DNA of 64,000 nucleotides from Planctomycetota bacterium (GTDB lineage: Bacteria; Planctomycetota; JAJSAM01; JAJVHW01), in contig JAJRPF010000045.1 in the NCBI GenBank assembly GCA_024280885.1, positions 296,126 through 360,125 on the forward strand, in the 5' to 3' direction. The notes below the pieces were generated by a model, which worked only from the letters and a program-made list of their open reading frames with translations, did no database searches and was not told the DNA's origin. Below, piece by piece: positions 1 to 9,147 of this stretch. The position numbers were made by a program, and so were the translations under genes. How positions within the stretch are numbered: position 1 is the stretch's first letter; every line of letters begins with the position of its first letter.

Positions 1-1
1 G

Positions 2-28
2 GCGCGCTCCGGGGGATTCGGCTCGTGA
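2..28 (+). CDS. Possible 3' end of an upstream gene (partial)
   Basis: One frame entering from the left edge runs open to a TGA at 26-28 and would overlap the nusB GTG start by four bases, an arrangement seen at several other junctions in this window. Only eight codons are visible, so no product can be named. In many bacteria ribH sits immediately upstream of nusB, but nothing in this short tail tests that. Confidence 0.3.
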   Translation, partial: ARSGGFGS

Positions 29-435
29 AGGCGCGGCGCAAGGCCCGCGAGATCGCGCTGACATTCCTCTACCAGTGGGACGTCCGCGGCGAGGAGATCC
101 TCCCCGAGATGGACACGATCCTCATCCGTGATCGCCGCTCCACCGAGGTCGCCGACTACGTCAAGCTCCTGGTCAATGGTGTAATCGCCGAGAACGCGGA
201 GATCGACGAACGCATCTCCGCGGCGGCCGAGCACTGGAGCTTGCACCGCATGGCGCTGGTGGATCGCAATATCATCCGCATGGCGATCTGGGAGATGGCC
301 TGGCGCACCGACGACATCCCGGCCAAGGTCGCGATCAACGAGGCCATCGAGATGGCCAAGCGCTTCAGCACCGAACAGAGCGGCGCCTTCGTGAACGGCG
401 TACTCGACCGCGTGCGCCGCAACCTGAATCTCTGA
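25..435 (+). CDS. nusB: Transcription antitermination protein NusB
   Basis: NusB binds boxA RNA together with NusE (ribosomal protein S10) and helps RNA polymerase read through, mainly on rRNA operons. The 136-residue product has the usual family length and is a single all-helical domain. It opens with the typical basic K-A-R-R-K-A-R-E-I-A-L stretch and carries the family signatures D-R-N-I-I-R-M-A and P-A-K-V-A-I-N-E-A-I-E-M-A-K-R-F, ending in the conserved F-V-N-G-V-L-D region. The start is GTG at 25, behind a G-rich stretch at 11-16. ftsY follows 55 bp downstream on the same strand. Identification is secure; the exact start depends on an upstream gene that is not visible. Confidence 0.95.
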   Translation: MKARRKAREIALTFLYQWDVRGEEILPEMDTILIRDRRSTEVADYVKLLVNGVIAENAEIDERISAAAEHWSLHRMALVDRNIIRMAIWEMAWRTDDIPAKVAINEAIEMAKRFSTEQSGAFVNGVLDRVRRNLNL

Positions 436-490
436 TTCTCCGCGTTCTCTGAATCTCTCGTCCACGACGACTCAAGCCGGAGCCGCCTCG

Positions 491-1411
491 ATGGCCTTTC
501 GCAAGCTGCGTGACTCACTCCGCCGGACCTCGGCGGCCCTCACCGGGCGTCTCAAGGCGCTCGTCAAAGGCCGCAAGATCGACGCCGAGCTGTGGGACGA
601 GATCGAGGAGGTGCTCATCACGTCCGACGTCGGCGTCGAGGCCAGCACTGCGCTGCTCGACGGCGCGCGCGACGCGGCGAAGCACGGGAAGATCCTCTCG
701 GGCGACGACGTGATCCCGTGGATGCGCGCGGAGATGACGCAGCGCCTGACGTCGCGCGAGACGGGCCTGCGTCTGCAAGACTCGGGTCCGACCGTCGTTC
801 TCATCGCCGGGGTCAACGGCTCCGGGAAGACGACATCCATCGCCAAGCTCACGAAGTGGCTCCTGGATCAGGACAAGCGCGTGATGGTGGCGGCCTGCGA
901 CACATTCCGGGCCGCAGCCGTCGAGCAACTCACCATCTGGAGCGAGCGCCTCGGCGTCGAAATCGTGCGGCAGCCGCAGGGCTCCGACCCGGCCTCCGTT
1001 GCGTTCGACGCTGCCGAGTCCGCGGCGGCGAAGGGTGTGGACGTCCTGATCGTCGATACGGCGGGCCGGCTCCACACGCAGCGCAACCTGATGGAAGAGC
1101 TGACGAAGATCACGCGCGTGCTCGGGCGGAAGATCCCGGGCGCGCCGCACGAGACTCTGCTCGTCCTCGACGGCACGGCCGGCCAGAACGGATTGGCGCA
1201 GACGCAGCGCTTCCGCGAGCACGCCGACGTGACGGGGCTCATCGTCTCGAAGCTCGACGGCACAGCGAAGGGCGGCGTCGTGCTCTCCATCAAGGATCAA
1301 CTCGACGTGCCCGTGAAATTCGTTGGCACGGGCGAGAGCGCCGACGACTTCGCCCCCTTCGACGCGCGCGAGTTCGTCGCCGCGCTCTTCGGAGAAGATG
1401 CATCCGCCTGA
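491..1411 (+). CDS. ftsY: Signal recognition particle receptor FtsY
   Basis: FtsY is the SRP-receptor GTPase that docks ribosome-nascent chain complexes at the inner membrane. The 306 residues comprise a short helical N domain (about 1-90) and the SRP GTPase G domain. Visible motifs are the P-loop G-V-N-G-S-G-K-T at about 107-114, the D-T-F-R-A-A-A motif, D-T-A-G-R-L, L-D-G-T-A-G-Q-N and the S-K-L-D-G-T-A-K-G-G guanine-specificity motif, with the C-terminal G-T-G-E...D-D-F-A-P-F-D expected for FtsY rather than Ffh. There is no long acidic A domain, as in many non-enteric bacteria, so membrane contact probably uses the basic N-terminal helix. It lies between nusB and a membrane protein gene on the same strand. 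Confidence 0.97.
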   Translation: MAFRKLRDSLRRTSAALTGRLKALVKGRKIDAELWDEIEEVLITSDVGVEASTALLDGARDAAKHGKILSGDDVIPWMRAEMTQRLTSRETGLRLQDSGPTVVLIAGVNGSGKTTSIAKLTKWLLDQDKRVMVAACDTFRAAAVEQLTIWSERLGVEIVRQPQGSDPASVAFDAAESAAAKGVDVLIVDTAGRLHTQRNLMEELTKITRVLGRKIPGAPHETLLVLDGTAGQNGLAQTQRFREHADVTGLIVSKLDGTAKGGVVLSIKDQLDVPVKFVGTGESADDFAPFDAREFVAALFGEDASA

Positions 1412-1441
1412 TCGCGGCCGGTCGGGCGTCCAAGGGGGCGC

Positions 1442-3892
1442 ATGACGTCAGCCTCCGCCACTAGTTCGAACCCACGTTCGCTCGGTTCGCGGAACTCCGC
1501 GCTCGGAGCCATTCCTGCGGGTCCGGCGATCCTGCTCGTGGCCGTCGCGTGGGTGTTCATTCCCGCCGATCAGCTCCCGACGTTCGACACCCTGAAGACG
1601 CTCGTGCTCCTCATCGGCGTCACCGTGCTCAGCGCAGCCGCCGCGATCCGCCGCACGTCAGCTCTGACGCGCGGCGTCGCCGTGCACGAGAATGCGACGC
1701 CGGACGGTGATCCGCTGCTCCTTGTTCCCTTCGGGTTGGTAGTGGTCGCGCTCATCGTCACGGGCAGCGCGGGACCGCGGGGATCCCTGGAGGGACCGTT
1801 TCTCGCGCTGGGAGCGCTCGCCGCGACGCGCTTGCTGGCCTCGACGTCCGACGGACGGGCCGCGGTCGTCGCGCTGGCACGCGGAGCCTCCATTGCGGCT
1901 CTCGGGGCTGGAACCTATGCCATCGTCCAGCGCGCGGGTCTGGACCCCACGCCGTGGGGCGCGCGCAGTCAGGTGACCTCGACGTTTGGCAACACTTCGT
2001 TTGCCGCCGAGTTCCAGGCCGCGGCGACTCCGTTTGCGCTGCTCCTCGCGTTCGGGGGCGGTCGGGGCCGTGGCGACCGCATGCTGGGTGGAACGGCCGC
2101 AGCATTGGCGGCGATCCATCTCGTGTTGGCGCAGTCGCGGATCGACCTCGTCGCCGTTGTCGCGGCCGTCGCCATCGCAGCGACCTACCTGCTGGCAGCG
2201 CGCGGACGTCGGAAGGCCGCGCTCGGGCTCGGCAGCACTCTTCTCGCCAGTGGCGGCGTCCTGGCGATGCTCTTCGCCCACGCGGCCGGCGGTGGGGAGA
2301 TCCCGTTCATCGGACGCAGCGACACCGTCGCCATCCGCACGCACATCTGGTCCTCGTTCGCCGCGATGCTCACGGAGGTTCCGCTGTGGTTGCCGCAGGG
2401 CGCGCCGTTCGTCGATCTCTACCCGGCGTTTCGCGATGCCGCCGAGTTCAAGCTCTCGATCGCTCGCACAGTGACCACGCCGCACAACGACCTGATGGGG
2501 CTGACACTCACGCTCGGGGTCGCCGGGGCGCTCACCGCACTCGCCTGTGCGCTGCTCCTCGTGCGCCGGTTGATCCGTGCCGCGCCCGGCAGTTCTGATG
2601 CCCCGTACGTTGCGGCGACGCTCGGCTGCATGACCGCGCTCTTCGTCTCCGCGCTCGCATCTTCACCGCTCACGCACGGAGCGACGGCGCTCCTCGGAGC
2701 GCTCGCATGGGGAGCGGCGCTGGCCCTGCGCCCCACCACGCGCACAATCTGGGCACCTGAGCGAGTCTTCGTTGATTGGGGACTTGCCATCGCGCTCGGC
2801 ATCGCGATCATCCCGGCTCTCGGGATCGTCCGGGCCGACACATTCGTCGCCGACGCGCGTTCCGCCCTCGCGAAGGGCGAGTTGCAGCGCGCGCTGCTCG
2901 CTTACGAAGTCGCGGCGGCAGCGGATGCGCGGGCCCACGACGCGCGCCACGAACTCGGCACGCTCCTGCACAACGAACACGAATTCGAAGCGGCAGAGCA
3001 AGCGCTCCGTTCGGCCGCTCTGATCCGCCCGGGCAGTGCCCGCACGCAGGCCAACCTCGCCCGCACCCTCCTGGCTCAGGACCGCTCGGCCGAGGCGCGA
3101 CAGATCCTCGAAGCGGGGCTCGCCGCCTGCTCGTGGCATCCCGAGTTGCTCACGACCCGCGCGCAATTCGCACTGAGCGAGGGTCGTGGCGCCGACGCCG
3201 TGACCGACTTCACGGCAGCTCGCGAGTACCTTGCGCACGAGCCACGGATCGACGCATTGATCGCCGAGGCACGCCTCCTGGCCGAGCCCGGCGGAGCGGG
3301 CCATGAGTTCGCGCTGGACGTCCTGAAGGATCTGTTGGAGCGCGATGACCGCGCGCAGGTCGCGCGCTCGGTGCCGAAGATGCTCCGTCGCGACCCGTCA
3401 CTGCTACCGGCACTCGTCGCGACCGCTCGAAGGCTCGTGAGCGCGCAGCCCGAGCACGCGGCTGTACTCGTCGCGGCGGCGGCCGAGAGCCCCGTGGCGC
3501 GCGCTGACGTCGGTTTCCTCGAAGAGGCGGGCGCCGTGCTCACGCAGGCTGGCTGGACCGACGCGGGAAGCCGCTTCACGGGCCGCGCACTCGGGCTCCG
3601 CGCGCGTTCGGCCTATGACCGCGGCGAGAACGAACGGGCCGTGCGATTCGCGCAGAAGGCTGGACCCCGCGATCCGGACCCGGAGCACTACCTTGTCATG
3701 GCACGCGCTCTCGCCCGCCTTGATCAAGGCCACGCCGCCGTCGAGGCCGTCGGCTCCGCCGCTGCGACCGGCCGGGGGATCGACCCGCAGGCCGTTCGTG
3801 CCGATCCCGTACTCGGGGGCTTACTCCCGGACGACGCACTCGAGCTTATTTTGCGACGCGCGGCCAAGCTGCACGGAGATGGTCAAGAGTGA
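1442..3892 (+). CDS. O-antigen ligase-like membrane protein with C-terminal TPRs
   Basis: This 816-residue protein has two halves. Residues about 1-460 form roughly a dozen hydrophobic segments with a large loop before the T-P-H-N-D-L motif, the layout of Wzy/WaaL-type polysaccharide polymerases and ligases. Residues about 465-816 are soluble TPR-like helical repeats (for example L-G-T-L-L-H-N-E-H-E-F-E-A-A-E-Q-A). Proteins with this fusion are common in Planctomycetes and related phyla and are thought to handle lipid-linked surface glycans, with the TPR part outside the cytoplasm. The ATG at 1442 follows a G-rich ribosome-binding stretch. Two glycosyltransferase genes lie 4 kb downstream on the other strand, which loosely fits a surface-glycan role. 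The substrate cannot be read from sequence. Confidence 0.75.
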   Translation: MTSASATSSNPRSLGSRNSALGAIPAGPAILLVAVAWVFIPADQLPTFDTLKTLVLLIGVTVLSAAAAIRRTSALTRGVAVHENATPDGDPLLLVPFGLVVVALIVTGSAGPRGSLEGPFLALGALAATRLLASTSDGRAAVVALARGASIAALGAGTYAIVQRAGLDPTPWGARSQVTSTFGNTSFAAEFQAAATPFALLLAFGGGRGRGDRMLGGTAAALAAIHLVLAQSRIDLVAVVAAVAIAATYLLAARGRRKAALGLGSTLLASGGVLAMLFAHAAGGGEIPFIGRSDTVAIRTHIWSSFAAMLTEVPLWLPQGAPFVDLYPAFRDAAEFKLSIARTVTTPHNDLMGLTLTLGVAGALTALACALLLVRRLIRAAPGSSDAPYVAATLGCMTALFVSALASSPLTHGATALLGALAWGAALALRPTTRTIWAPERVFVDWGLAIALGIAIIPALGIVRADTFVADARSALAKGELQRALLAYEVAAAADARAHDARHELGTLLHNEHEFEAAEQALRSAALIRPGSARTQANLARTLLAQDRSAEARQILEAGLAACSWHPELLTTRAQFALSEGRGADAVTDFTAAREYLAHEPRIDALIAEARLLAEPGGAGHEFALDVLKDLLERDDRAQVARSVPKMLRRDPSLLPALVATARRLVSAQPEHAAVLVAAAAESPVARADVGFLEEAGAVLTQAGWTDAGSRFTGRALGLRARSAYDRGENERAVRFAQKAGPRDPDPEHYLVMARALARLDQGHAAVEAVGSAAATGRGIDPQAVRADPVLGGLLPDDALELILRRAAKLHGDGQE

Positions 3893-4007
3893 GGCTCGCG
3901 CGGGAGAGCCTCATCGAGAAGCGAGTGGGGCTTTCACGGCGCCGCGCGCGTCCGCCGATACAATCAGGGATTGACCACGCTCCGCGACTCCAAGGTTTCT
4001 CCGTCCC

Positions 4008-4067
4008 CAACGCACCACTCCCCAACGCACCACTCTGCAACGCACCATTCCACAACGCACCGTTCTG
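4008..4067 (+). repeat. Four tandem 15-bp repeats (intergenic)
   Basis: Four consecutive 15-base units (4008-4022, 4023-4037, 4038-4052, 4053-4067) share CAACGCACC and vary in their last five or six bases. They lie in the 265-bp gap between the O-antigen ligase-like gene and the carboxypeptidase-regulatory-like protein. A read-through frame gives a five-residue N-A-P-x-x repeat, but that frame has no convincing start and is probably not translated. Confidence 0.8.
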
Positions 4068-4157
4068 CGCAGTTCTGGTCACAATCAGTGCTCGCGACAT
4101 TCCACCTGACAGCCATTTGACACGCACCGCGTCGGTCGCAACCCCCACGAGAACAAC

Positions 4158-5837
4158 ATGAAGTCATCGAAACTCCTCATGGCCGCCTGGCTCGTCGTCG
4201 TCGGCGTGCTGATGTTCTTCGCCGTGCGCGTCATCCTGAGCGACCAGAACGGATCGCCGGACGACGTCGGCCCGGGAAAGGTCGCGACCGTTCCACCGGG
4301 TGTGGGCACGACGCCCGCGCGCAATCACACGATCACGGACACACCACCGGATCGTGGGACTCGACATGCGGCGCAGTTCATCACCGGACGCGTCCTGGGC
4401 CCTGACGGCGAGCCGGTCGGCGGCGCCGAGGTCCGCGTCAGCCTGCCGGTGAACGTGGTTCCCAACGAGGAGACCGCTAACTGGGACGACATCCGCTTCA
4501 TCTACTCCGTGCTCTTCATCGACTCGCTCGAGTGGGATCAGCCGCGGCCGATGGCGAAGTGGATCGAGAACATCCGCGCCCAGACGGCCGATCAGCCCGG
4601 TGCGGAACAGATCGCCGACGGCGTCTCCGCGGATGACGGCGCCTTCAAGGTCGCGATCCCGCGCCACTTCGGCATCGGCCCGTTCCGGGTCACCGCGAGC
4701 GCGTCGGTCGGTAAGGCGGCGGCACAAGGCGTACGTCCGAACGTCGCGATCGAGCTCACCGTCGGTCCGGTCGCCGCGGTGGCGGGCGTCGTTCTGAGCG
4801 GGAACGAGAACGTCGGCGTCCCGAACGCCACGATCGTCCTGGACGATGGCGAGACACGCTTCTTCGGCACGACCAGCGGTGACGGCTCGTTCCGCATCGA
4901 GGGCGTGACTCCGGGGCGCTACTCCGTCAGCGCGGGGGCGGCGGGGCACTCGCCATTGCTGAACGCCAACAGCGTCGTGAAGTCGGGCGAGGAGCTCTCG
5001 GTCCGCCTGCCGCGCGGCACGACGATCAAGGTCATCGCGACATACGAGCCCGAGGACGGTCCCGACCGTCCGCTGGCCGACGTCGAAATCGTCGTCATGG
5101 AACAAGATACGTTCTCGTACGTACGCGGTCGCACCGACCTGAACGGCATCGCGGAGTTTCGCGGAATGCCGCCCGGGAGCTATCTCGTCAACGGCAAAGC
5201 CGAGCGTTCCGTGTCGTTCGGCGAAGAGCTCGTTGACGTGGACAGCGACAAGCTCGAGGTCGAGGCCGAGCTGCTCTTCGAGCCGGCCATCGACACGCAG
5301 GTCACCGTGGTGGACGAGGACAACCAACCGGTCGTCGGAATGGTCTTCTACACGGGCAACGCCGACGAGGAATACGACGCACTGCGTTCAGCGAAGCTCG
5401 ACGGCGAAACGGATACGCAGGGACGCTTCACGTTCCCCTTCGAATTCGAGGGACCGCGCGCGCTGCTCTTCGGCTTCAAGCAGGGCTTCTCGATGGTGCG
5501 CGCCTACCCGGACTCCCACGACGATGCCATCCCGTTGACACTCGTCGCGCGCAAGGCGCTGCGCGTCCACGGCACCGTGCGCACACCCGACGGCCGCCCC
5601 ATCCCGAACGCCCTGATCCTCCTCGAGATCGAGCCCAATGATCCTGAGGCGATCGAGGATCTCGCCATTCAGATCCGCTCGAACGAAAAGGGACAATACG
5701 ACTTCCCGTACCTCCCACGCGGCGAGATCTGGATCTCGGCCGAACTCGGCGAGGACGCGTGGAGCGACGACTACGAGGTCGAGATCCTCGAAGGGCAGTC
5801 CGAGTACCAGATGGATATCGAGTTGGACCTGGAATAG
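4158..5837 (+). CDS. Membrane-anchored carboxypeptidase-regulatory-like repeat protein
   Basis: The protein has 559 residues. An N-terminal hydrophobic segment (about residues 7-27, L-M-A-A-W-L-V-V-V-G-V-L-M-F-F-A-V) acts as a membrane anchor or uncleaved signal. The rest is a string of beta-sandwich modules of the carboxypeptidase regulatory-like type, recognisable by openings such as I-T-G-R-V-L-G-P-D-G-E-P, V-A-G-V-V-L-S-G and V-H-G-T-V-R-T-P-D-G-R-P, each followed by G-x-F-x-I/F-x-x-L/V-P-x-G-x-Y. Such modules are adhesive or structural and carry no peptidase active site. It is probably exported and tethered facing the periplasm. The composition is acidic and the C-terminus ends Y-Q-M-D-I-E-L-D-L-E. 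No partner genes adjoin it, so its specific role is unknown. Confidence 0.75.
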   Translation: MKSSKLLMAAWLVVVGVLMFFAVRVILSDQNGSPDDVGPGKVATVPPGVGTTPARNHTITDTPPDRGTRHAAQFITGRVLGPDGEPVGGAEVRVSLPVNVVPNEETANWDDIRFIYSVLFIDSLEWDQPRPMAKWIENIRAQTADQPGAEQIADGVSADDGAFKVAIPRHFGIGPFRVTASASVGKAAAQGVRPNVAIELTVGPVAAVAGVVLSGNENVGVPNATIVLDDGETRFFGTTSGDGSFRIEGVTPGRYSVSAGAAGHSPLLNANSVVKSGEELSVRLPRGTTIKVIATYEPEDGPDRPLADVEIVVMEQDTFSYVRGRTDLNGIAEFRGMPPGSYLVNGKAERSVSFGEELVDVDSDKLEVEAELLFEPAIDTQVTVVDEDNQPVVGMVFYTGNADEEYDALRSAKLDGETDTQGRFTFPFEFEGPRALLFGFKQGFSMVRAYPDSHDDAIPLTLVARKALRVHGTVRTPDGRPIPNALILLEIEPNDPEAIEDLAIQIRSNEKGQYDFPYLPRGEIWISAELGEDAWSDDYEVEILEGQSEYQMDIELDLE

Positions 5838-5958
5838 CGGCGACAAGTAGCGGCGACCCGCGCTCTCGCCTGCCCATCGGCGTCTCCGGCGTCGGACCGG
5901 TGAGACACGGGCAACGGCTCCGCTCTGCGTCGACTGGTCTGCCATAGACTGCTCTGCC

Positions 5959-6855
5959 ATGTACTGCGACCTCCACACCCACTCTCTGGCGTCCGACGGA
6001 ACGGAGACCCCCACCGAGGTCGTGCGCCTGGCACGGCGCGCCGGACTCGCCGCCGTTGCGCTGACGGACCACGACACGTTCGCTGGCATCGAGGAGGCCC
6101 TCGATGCCGGGCGCAAGCAGGGCATTCGCGTCATCGTCGGCGCCGAGTTGAGTCTGCCCCACGACACCGGGAGCTTCCATCTCATCGCGCTCGGCGTCGA
6201 TCCCGAGAACGCGGAGATACGCGACGTGGCGGATCGACTCTGCGACGCGCGCGGACCGCGCAATCGCGGGATCGTCGCCAAGCTGCGCGCGTCGGGCGTT
6301 GACATCACAATCGAAGAGGTCGAGGCCGAGGCGGGCGGCGCGGACCAGGTCGTCGCGCGCCCACACATCGCGAGTCTGCTCATGAAGAAGCGGGTGGTCG
6401 CCACGTTCCAGGAGGCGTTCGACCGGTACCTTGGCCGCGGCGCCGAGGCCTATGTCGAACGCGTCCGCGTGCGGCTGGATGAAGCGGTGACGGCAACGCG
6501 CGCGGCGGGCGGCGTCACGATCGTCTGCCACCCCTTCACGCTCGGTTTCCGGGTTCCCGGCGAGGTCCCCGCCGAAGAGGAGTTCGTGACCTGGTGCCGG
6601 GGCGTCGCCGCGCAGGGCGTGGACGCGATGGAAGCTCGCTACGGGAGCTACAGCAAGACGCAGGAGGCGTTCTTCACGCAGTCCGCCGAGCGCGCCGGGC
6701 TCCTGCCCTCGGGCGGCTCCGATTTCCACGGCTCGATCAAGCCGGCGGTGAGGATCGGTCGTGGACGCGGACGGCTACGCGTGCCGATCGCCTGGCTCGA
6801 CGCGCTCATCGAGCGTGGGAAGTCGAGACCGGATGCGCATCCCGTAGCCCACTGA
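5959..6855 (+). CDS. PHP-domain phosphoesterase (RNase AM/TrpH-like)
   Basis: This 298-residue protein is a complete PHP domain. Metal ligands are visible as D-L-H-T-H-S-L-A-S-D-G at residues 4-14, T-D-H-D-T at 36-40, an internal H-P-F at about 193 and G-S-D-F-H-G near 253-258. The family includes nucleoside 3',5'-bisphosphate phosphatases and the 5'-3' exoribonuclease known as RNase AM (YciV/TrpH), and length and motif order fit that branch. The start ATG at 5959 lies inside the second copy of a 15-bp direct repeat. Its 3' end overlaps the end of the minus-strand glycosyltransferase reading frame by 50 bp. Exact substrate is uncertain. Confidence 0.85.
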   Translation: MYCDLHTHSLASDGTETPTEVVRLARRAGLAAVALTDHDTFAGIEEALDAGRKQGIRVIVGAELSLPHDTGSFHLIALGVDPENAEIRDVADRLCDARGPRNRGIVAKLRASGVDITIEEVEAEAGGADQVVARPHIASLLMKKRVVATFQEAFDRYLGRGAEAYVERVRVRLDEAVTATRAAGGVTIVCHPFTLGFRVPGEVPAEEEFVTWCRGVAAQGVDAMEARYGSYSKTQEAFFTQSAERAGLLPSGGSDFHGSIKPAVRIGRGRGRLRVPIAWLDALIERGKSRPDAHPVAH

Positions 6856-8095
6856 GGTAGGCCTCGGTGCGCCGCACGCAGAGATCGAGCGGGAAGTGCT
6901 CGAGAACGCGCTCGCGCCCCGCCGCGCCCATGCGACGCGCCAGCGCGGCATCGCCGAGGACCTGAGCCAAGCGCTTGGCAAGTGCCTGCATGTCGCGACG
7001 CGGGACAAGGAAACCGGTCTCGCCCTCCACCACCTGCTCGTCGATCTAACCCACGTCGGTCGCGACGACGGGCCGCGCCGAGGCCATCGTCTCGAGCACC
7101 ACCATCGGGAGCCCCTCGATGTCGCTACTCATCACGAGTGAGTCGCACGCAGAGAGCAACCCGGCCACGTCGCGTCGGAACCCGATCAGATGCGCACACT
7201 GCTCCAGACCAAGCCGCGCGCGCAGGTCCTGAAGACGCGGCAGCAGTTTGCCTGTGCCCGCGATGACAAGCTGTGCATCGGGCACGGCTCGGCGCACGTC
7301 GCGGAAGCACTCGAGCAGAAGATCGAAGCGCTTCTGATCGTTCAGGCGCCCGATCGCGAGTGCCATCGGTGCGTCAGCAGGCAATCCGAGCGTGGTGCGC
7401 ATCTCGGCGCGGCGCGTCTCGGAGGGAGCGTACTTCTCCGGTCGAACGCCGTAGGGAATGGCCTTCACGGACGACGGGTCGAGGGCCCCGCGCTCGACGA
7501 TCTCCGCGCGCATGCGCTCCGAGAGCGTGACCACTCCGTCGAGGAAGAGATCGTACGTCAGACGATACCGAAGTCCCGGGCGCGTCTCGACGAGCCCCAT
7601 GAAGGCCGTGACGGGCGGCGCACCGGCGAGCTTCGCGGCAAACCCCGCGACACGGATGCCGCGGTGGAGCTTCGTCGCGACGACGTCGACGCCGTGTTCG
7701 AGCATGAAGCGCGAGAGTTTGCGCGCTTGTCCGAGGTGGAAGTCGGCGCGCAGGGGAACGGCGACCGTCGGGAAGCCGGCGTCGTCACAGCGTTGCAGCC
7801 AGACGCTTCCGGGCCGTCCGGTGGACGTGATGTGATGGCCGCGCTCGCGCAGTCCCAGCGCGACGTCCATGAGCCAGCGCTCCACGCCTCCCCAGCCGTC
7901 ACTGCCCATCGGATTGAGAAGCAGCAACGAGAGCGGCGCAACCGGCTCTGTCTCGTCCTCGCGCGCGCCCGCCTCTGGCTTGCCCACCTCGGTTTCGCCC
8001 GCCTCCGGTTCGTCCGTCTCCGGCTCCAAGGACCTCTCCTCCACGGCATGCCCCCACACGGGAAGCAACCCGGCGAAACCCACTCGGTCGGGCAT
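6806..8095 (-). pseudogene. GT4-family glycosyltransferase interrupted by in-frame TAG
   Basis: Two reading pieces in the same frame together make one GT-B glycosyltransferase of family 4. The 8095-7046 part (349 residues) has an acidic low-complexity N-terminus of about 55 residues, then L-S-L-L-L-L-N-P-M-G-S-D-G-W-G-G-V-E and the family E-x7-E motif (E-G-L-P-M-V-V-L-E). It stops at TAG (7048-7046) right after P-V-V-A-T-D-V-G. The same frame continues as I-D-E-Q-V-V-E-G-E-T-G-F-L-V, the expected next block of a GT4, for about 80 more residues to a TGA at 6808-6806. The break removes the C-terminal Rossmann-fold helices. It is either a recent nonsense mutation, a sequencing error, or a site of readthrough. 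The GT2 gene lies just upstream in the same direction. Confidence 0.8.
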
Positions 8096-8228
8096 CGTGC
8101 ATCAACCGCCGCCCAGCCTACAACAGGCGTCCAATCGGCGGCAGCGCAGTCACAACTCCGGCGGGAAAGCAGTCGTTCCGATCGCTCACCAACCGAGAGG
8201 CAGGCTCGCTCGATCGAGCCCGCGACGA

Positions 8229-9050
8229 TCAGGAATTCTGCGCGCGCGGTCGGGGTGCACGACTCGGCAAAGAGTCCGGCGCATCGGCCGCGGGAAAGTC
8301 CGGATCGAAGAAGCGCGGCCGACCGAGTTTCTTGCGGAGCCAGACGCCCGATCGATGGGGGCGCGTGGGGACGAGCCCGGCGCGAAGATACATCGCCTCG
8401 ACGTTGACCCTGCGCCAGGGGTGCTCCTCGCCCGACGCGATCACGCTCTTCTGGTGGTGGTGGACCAGGAAGGGCGGGTCCTCGGCACAGCGACGGTAGA
8501 TCCAGCCGCGAGCCCAGGCCCGCGCGCACCAATCGTAAGGCGAGCCGTTCCAGGGGTAGCGCTCGGCATCGAGCAGCCCGATTTCGTCGAACGCCTCGCG
8601 ACGCATGAAGAACATGGACCCATCCACGCAGCCGAAGACCGGTCCAATACGCTTCCAGTTGAGGGCCGTGCCCGTCACGGCGACGCGCGGATCAGCGTCG
8701 AGCACCGCGGCCAGACGTTGCACCCAATCGTCGCGCAGGACCTCGCAATCCGGGTTGAGCAGGAGCACGTAGCGCGAACGGTCGTCAACGAGTTCCAGCC
8801 CCTGGTTACACGCCGGCGCCCAGAGCCTATTCTCCTCGTTCTGAACGAGGCGCAGGCGCCCGACCTGCTGCTCGGCAACATTCAGGCGGCGTGTCGGCTC
8901 GTCCGACGCGTTGTCCACCACGATCAACTCATAGGGATCGGCGGTGCGCGCGGCCAACGATCGATAGAGACGCTCCACCCACTCGGGAGCGTTCCACGTC
9001 ACGCTGACGATCGAGAGCAGCGGCGCCTCGTCGGCGGACACGTGCGACAT
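8229..9050 (-). CDS. GT2-family glycosyltransferase
   Basis: The 273-residue protein begins with the GT-A fold of family 2: L-S-I-V-S-V-T-W-N-A-P near residue 12, E-L-I-V-V-D-N-A-S-D about 40, and the nucleotide/metal-binding L-L-L-N-P-D-C-E-V near 100. A second conserved region, W-N-G-S-P-Y-D-W-C-A-R-A-W-A-R-G, follows. The pattern resembles rhamnosyltransferase-like enzymes acting on cell-surface glycans. No membrane segments are seen, so it is cytoplasmic or peripheral. It is upstream of the broken GT4 gene on the same strand with a 133-bp gap, and the two may have formed one transcription unit. Donor and acceptor sugars cannot be inferred. Confidence 0.85.
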   Translation of the reverse strand: MSHVSADEAPLLSIVSVTWNAPEWVERLYRSLAARTADPYELIVVDNASDEPTRRLNVAEQQVGRLRLVQNEENRLWAPACNQGLELVDDRSRYVLLLNPDCEVLRDDWVQRLAAVLDADPRVAVTGTALNWKRIGPVFGCVDGSMFFMRREAFDEIGLLDAERYPWNGSPYDWCARAWARGWIYRRCAEDPPFLVHHHQKSVIASGEEHPWRRVNVEAMYLRAGLVPTRPHRSGVWLRKKLGRPRFFDPDFPAADAPDSLPSRAPRPRAQNS

Positions 9051-9147
9051 GCGAGAAAGCTACGCTCATCCGCCTCTCCCCGCACGCAACCGGGGGGCGT
9101 GCGGCTCTCTCCCCTATGATGAGCGCTGACATTCAGGAGACTCCCCC

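Noticed and set aside
3889..4161. Open frame encoding five-residue N-A-P repeats
   Set aside because: It starts inside the previous gene's end, has no ribosome-binding site, and the peptide repeat simply reflects the 15-bp DNA repeat.
7046..7048. Use of TAG as a sense codon in this organism
   Set aside because: TAG is the normal terminator of several intact genes here (for example sixA, the secretin and the upstream groEL), and no suppressor tRNA is visible.
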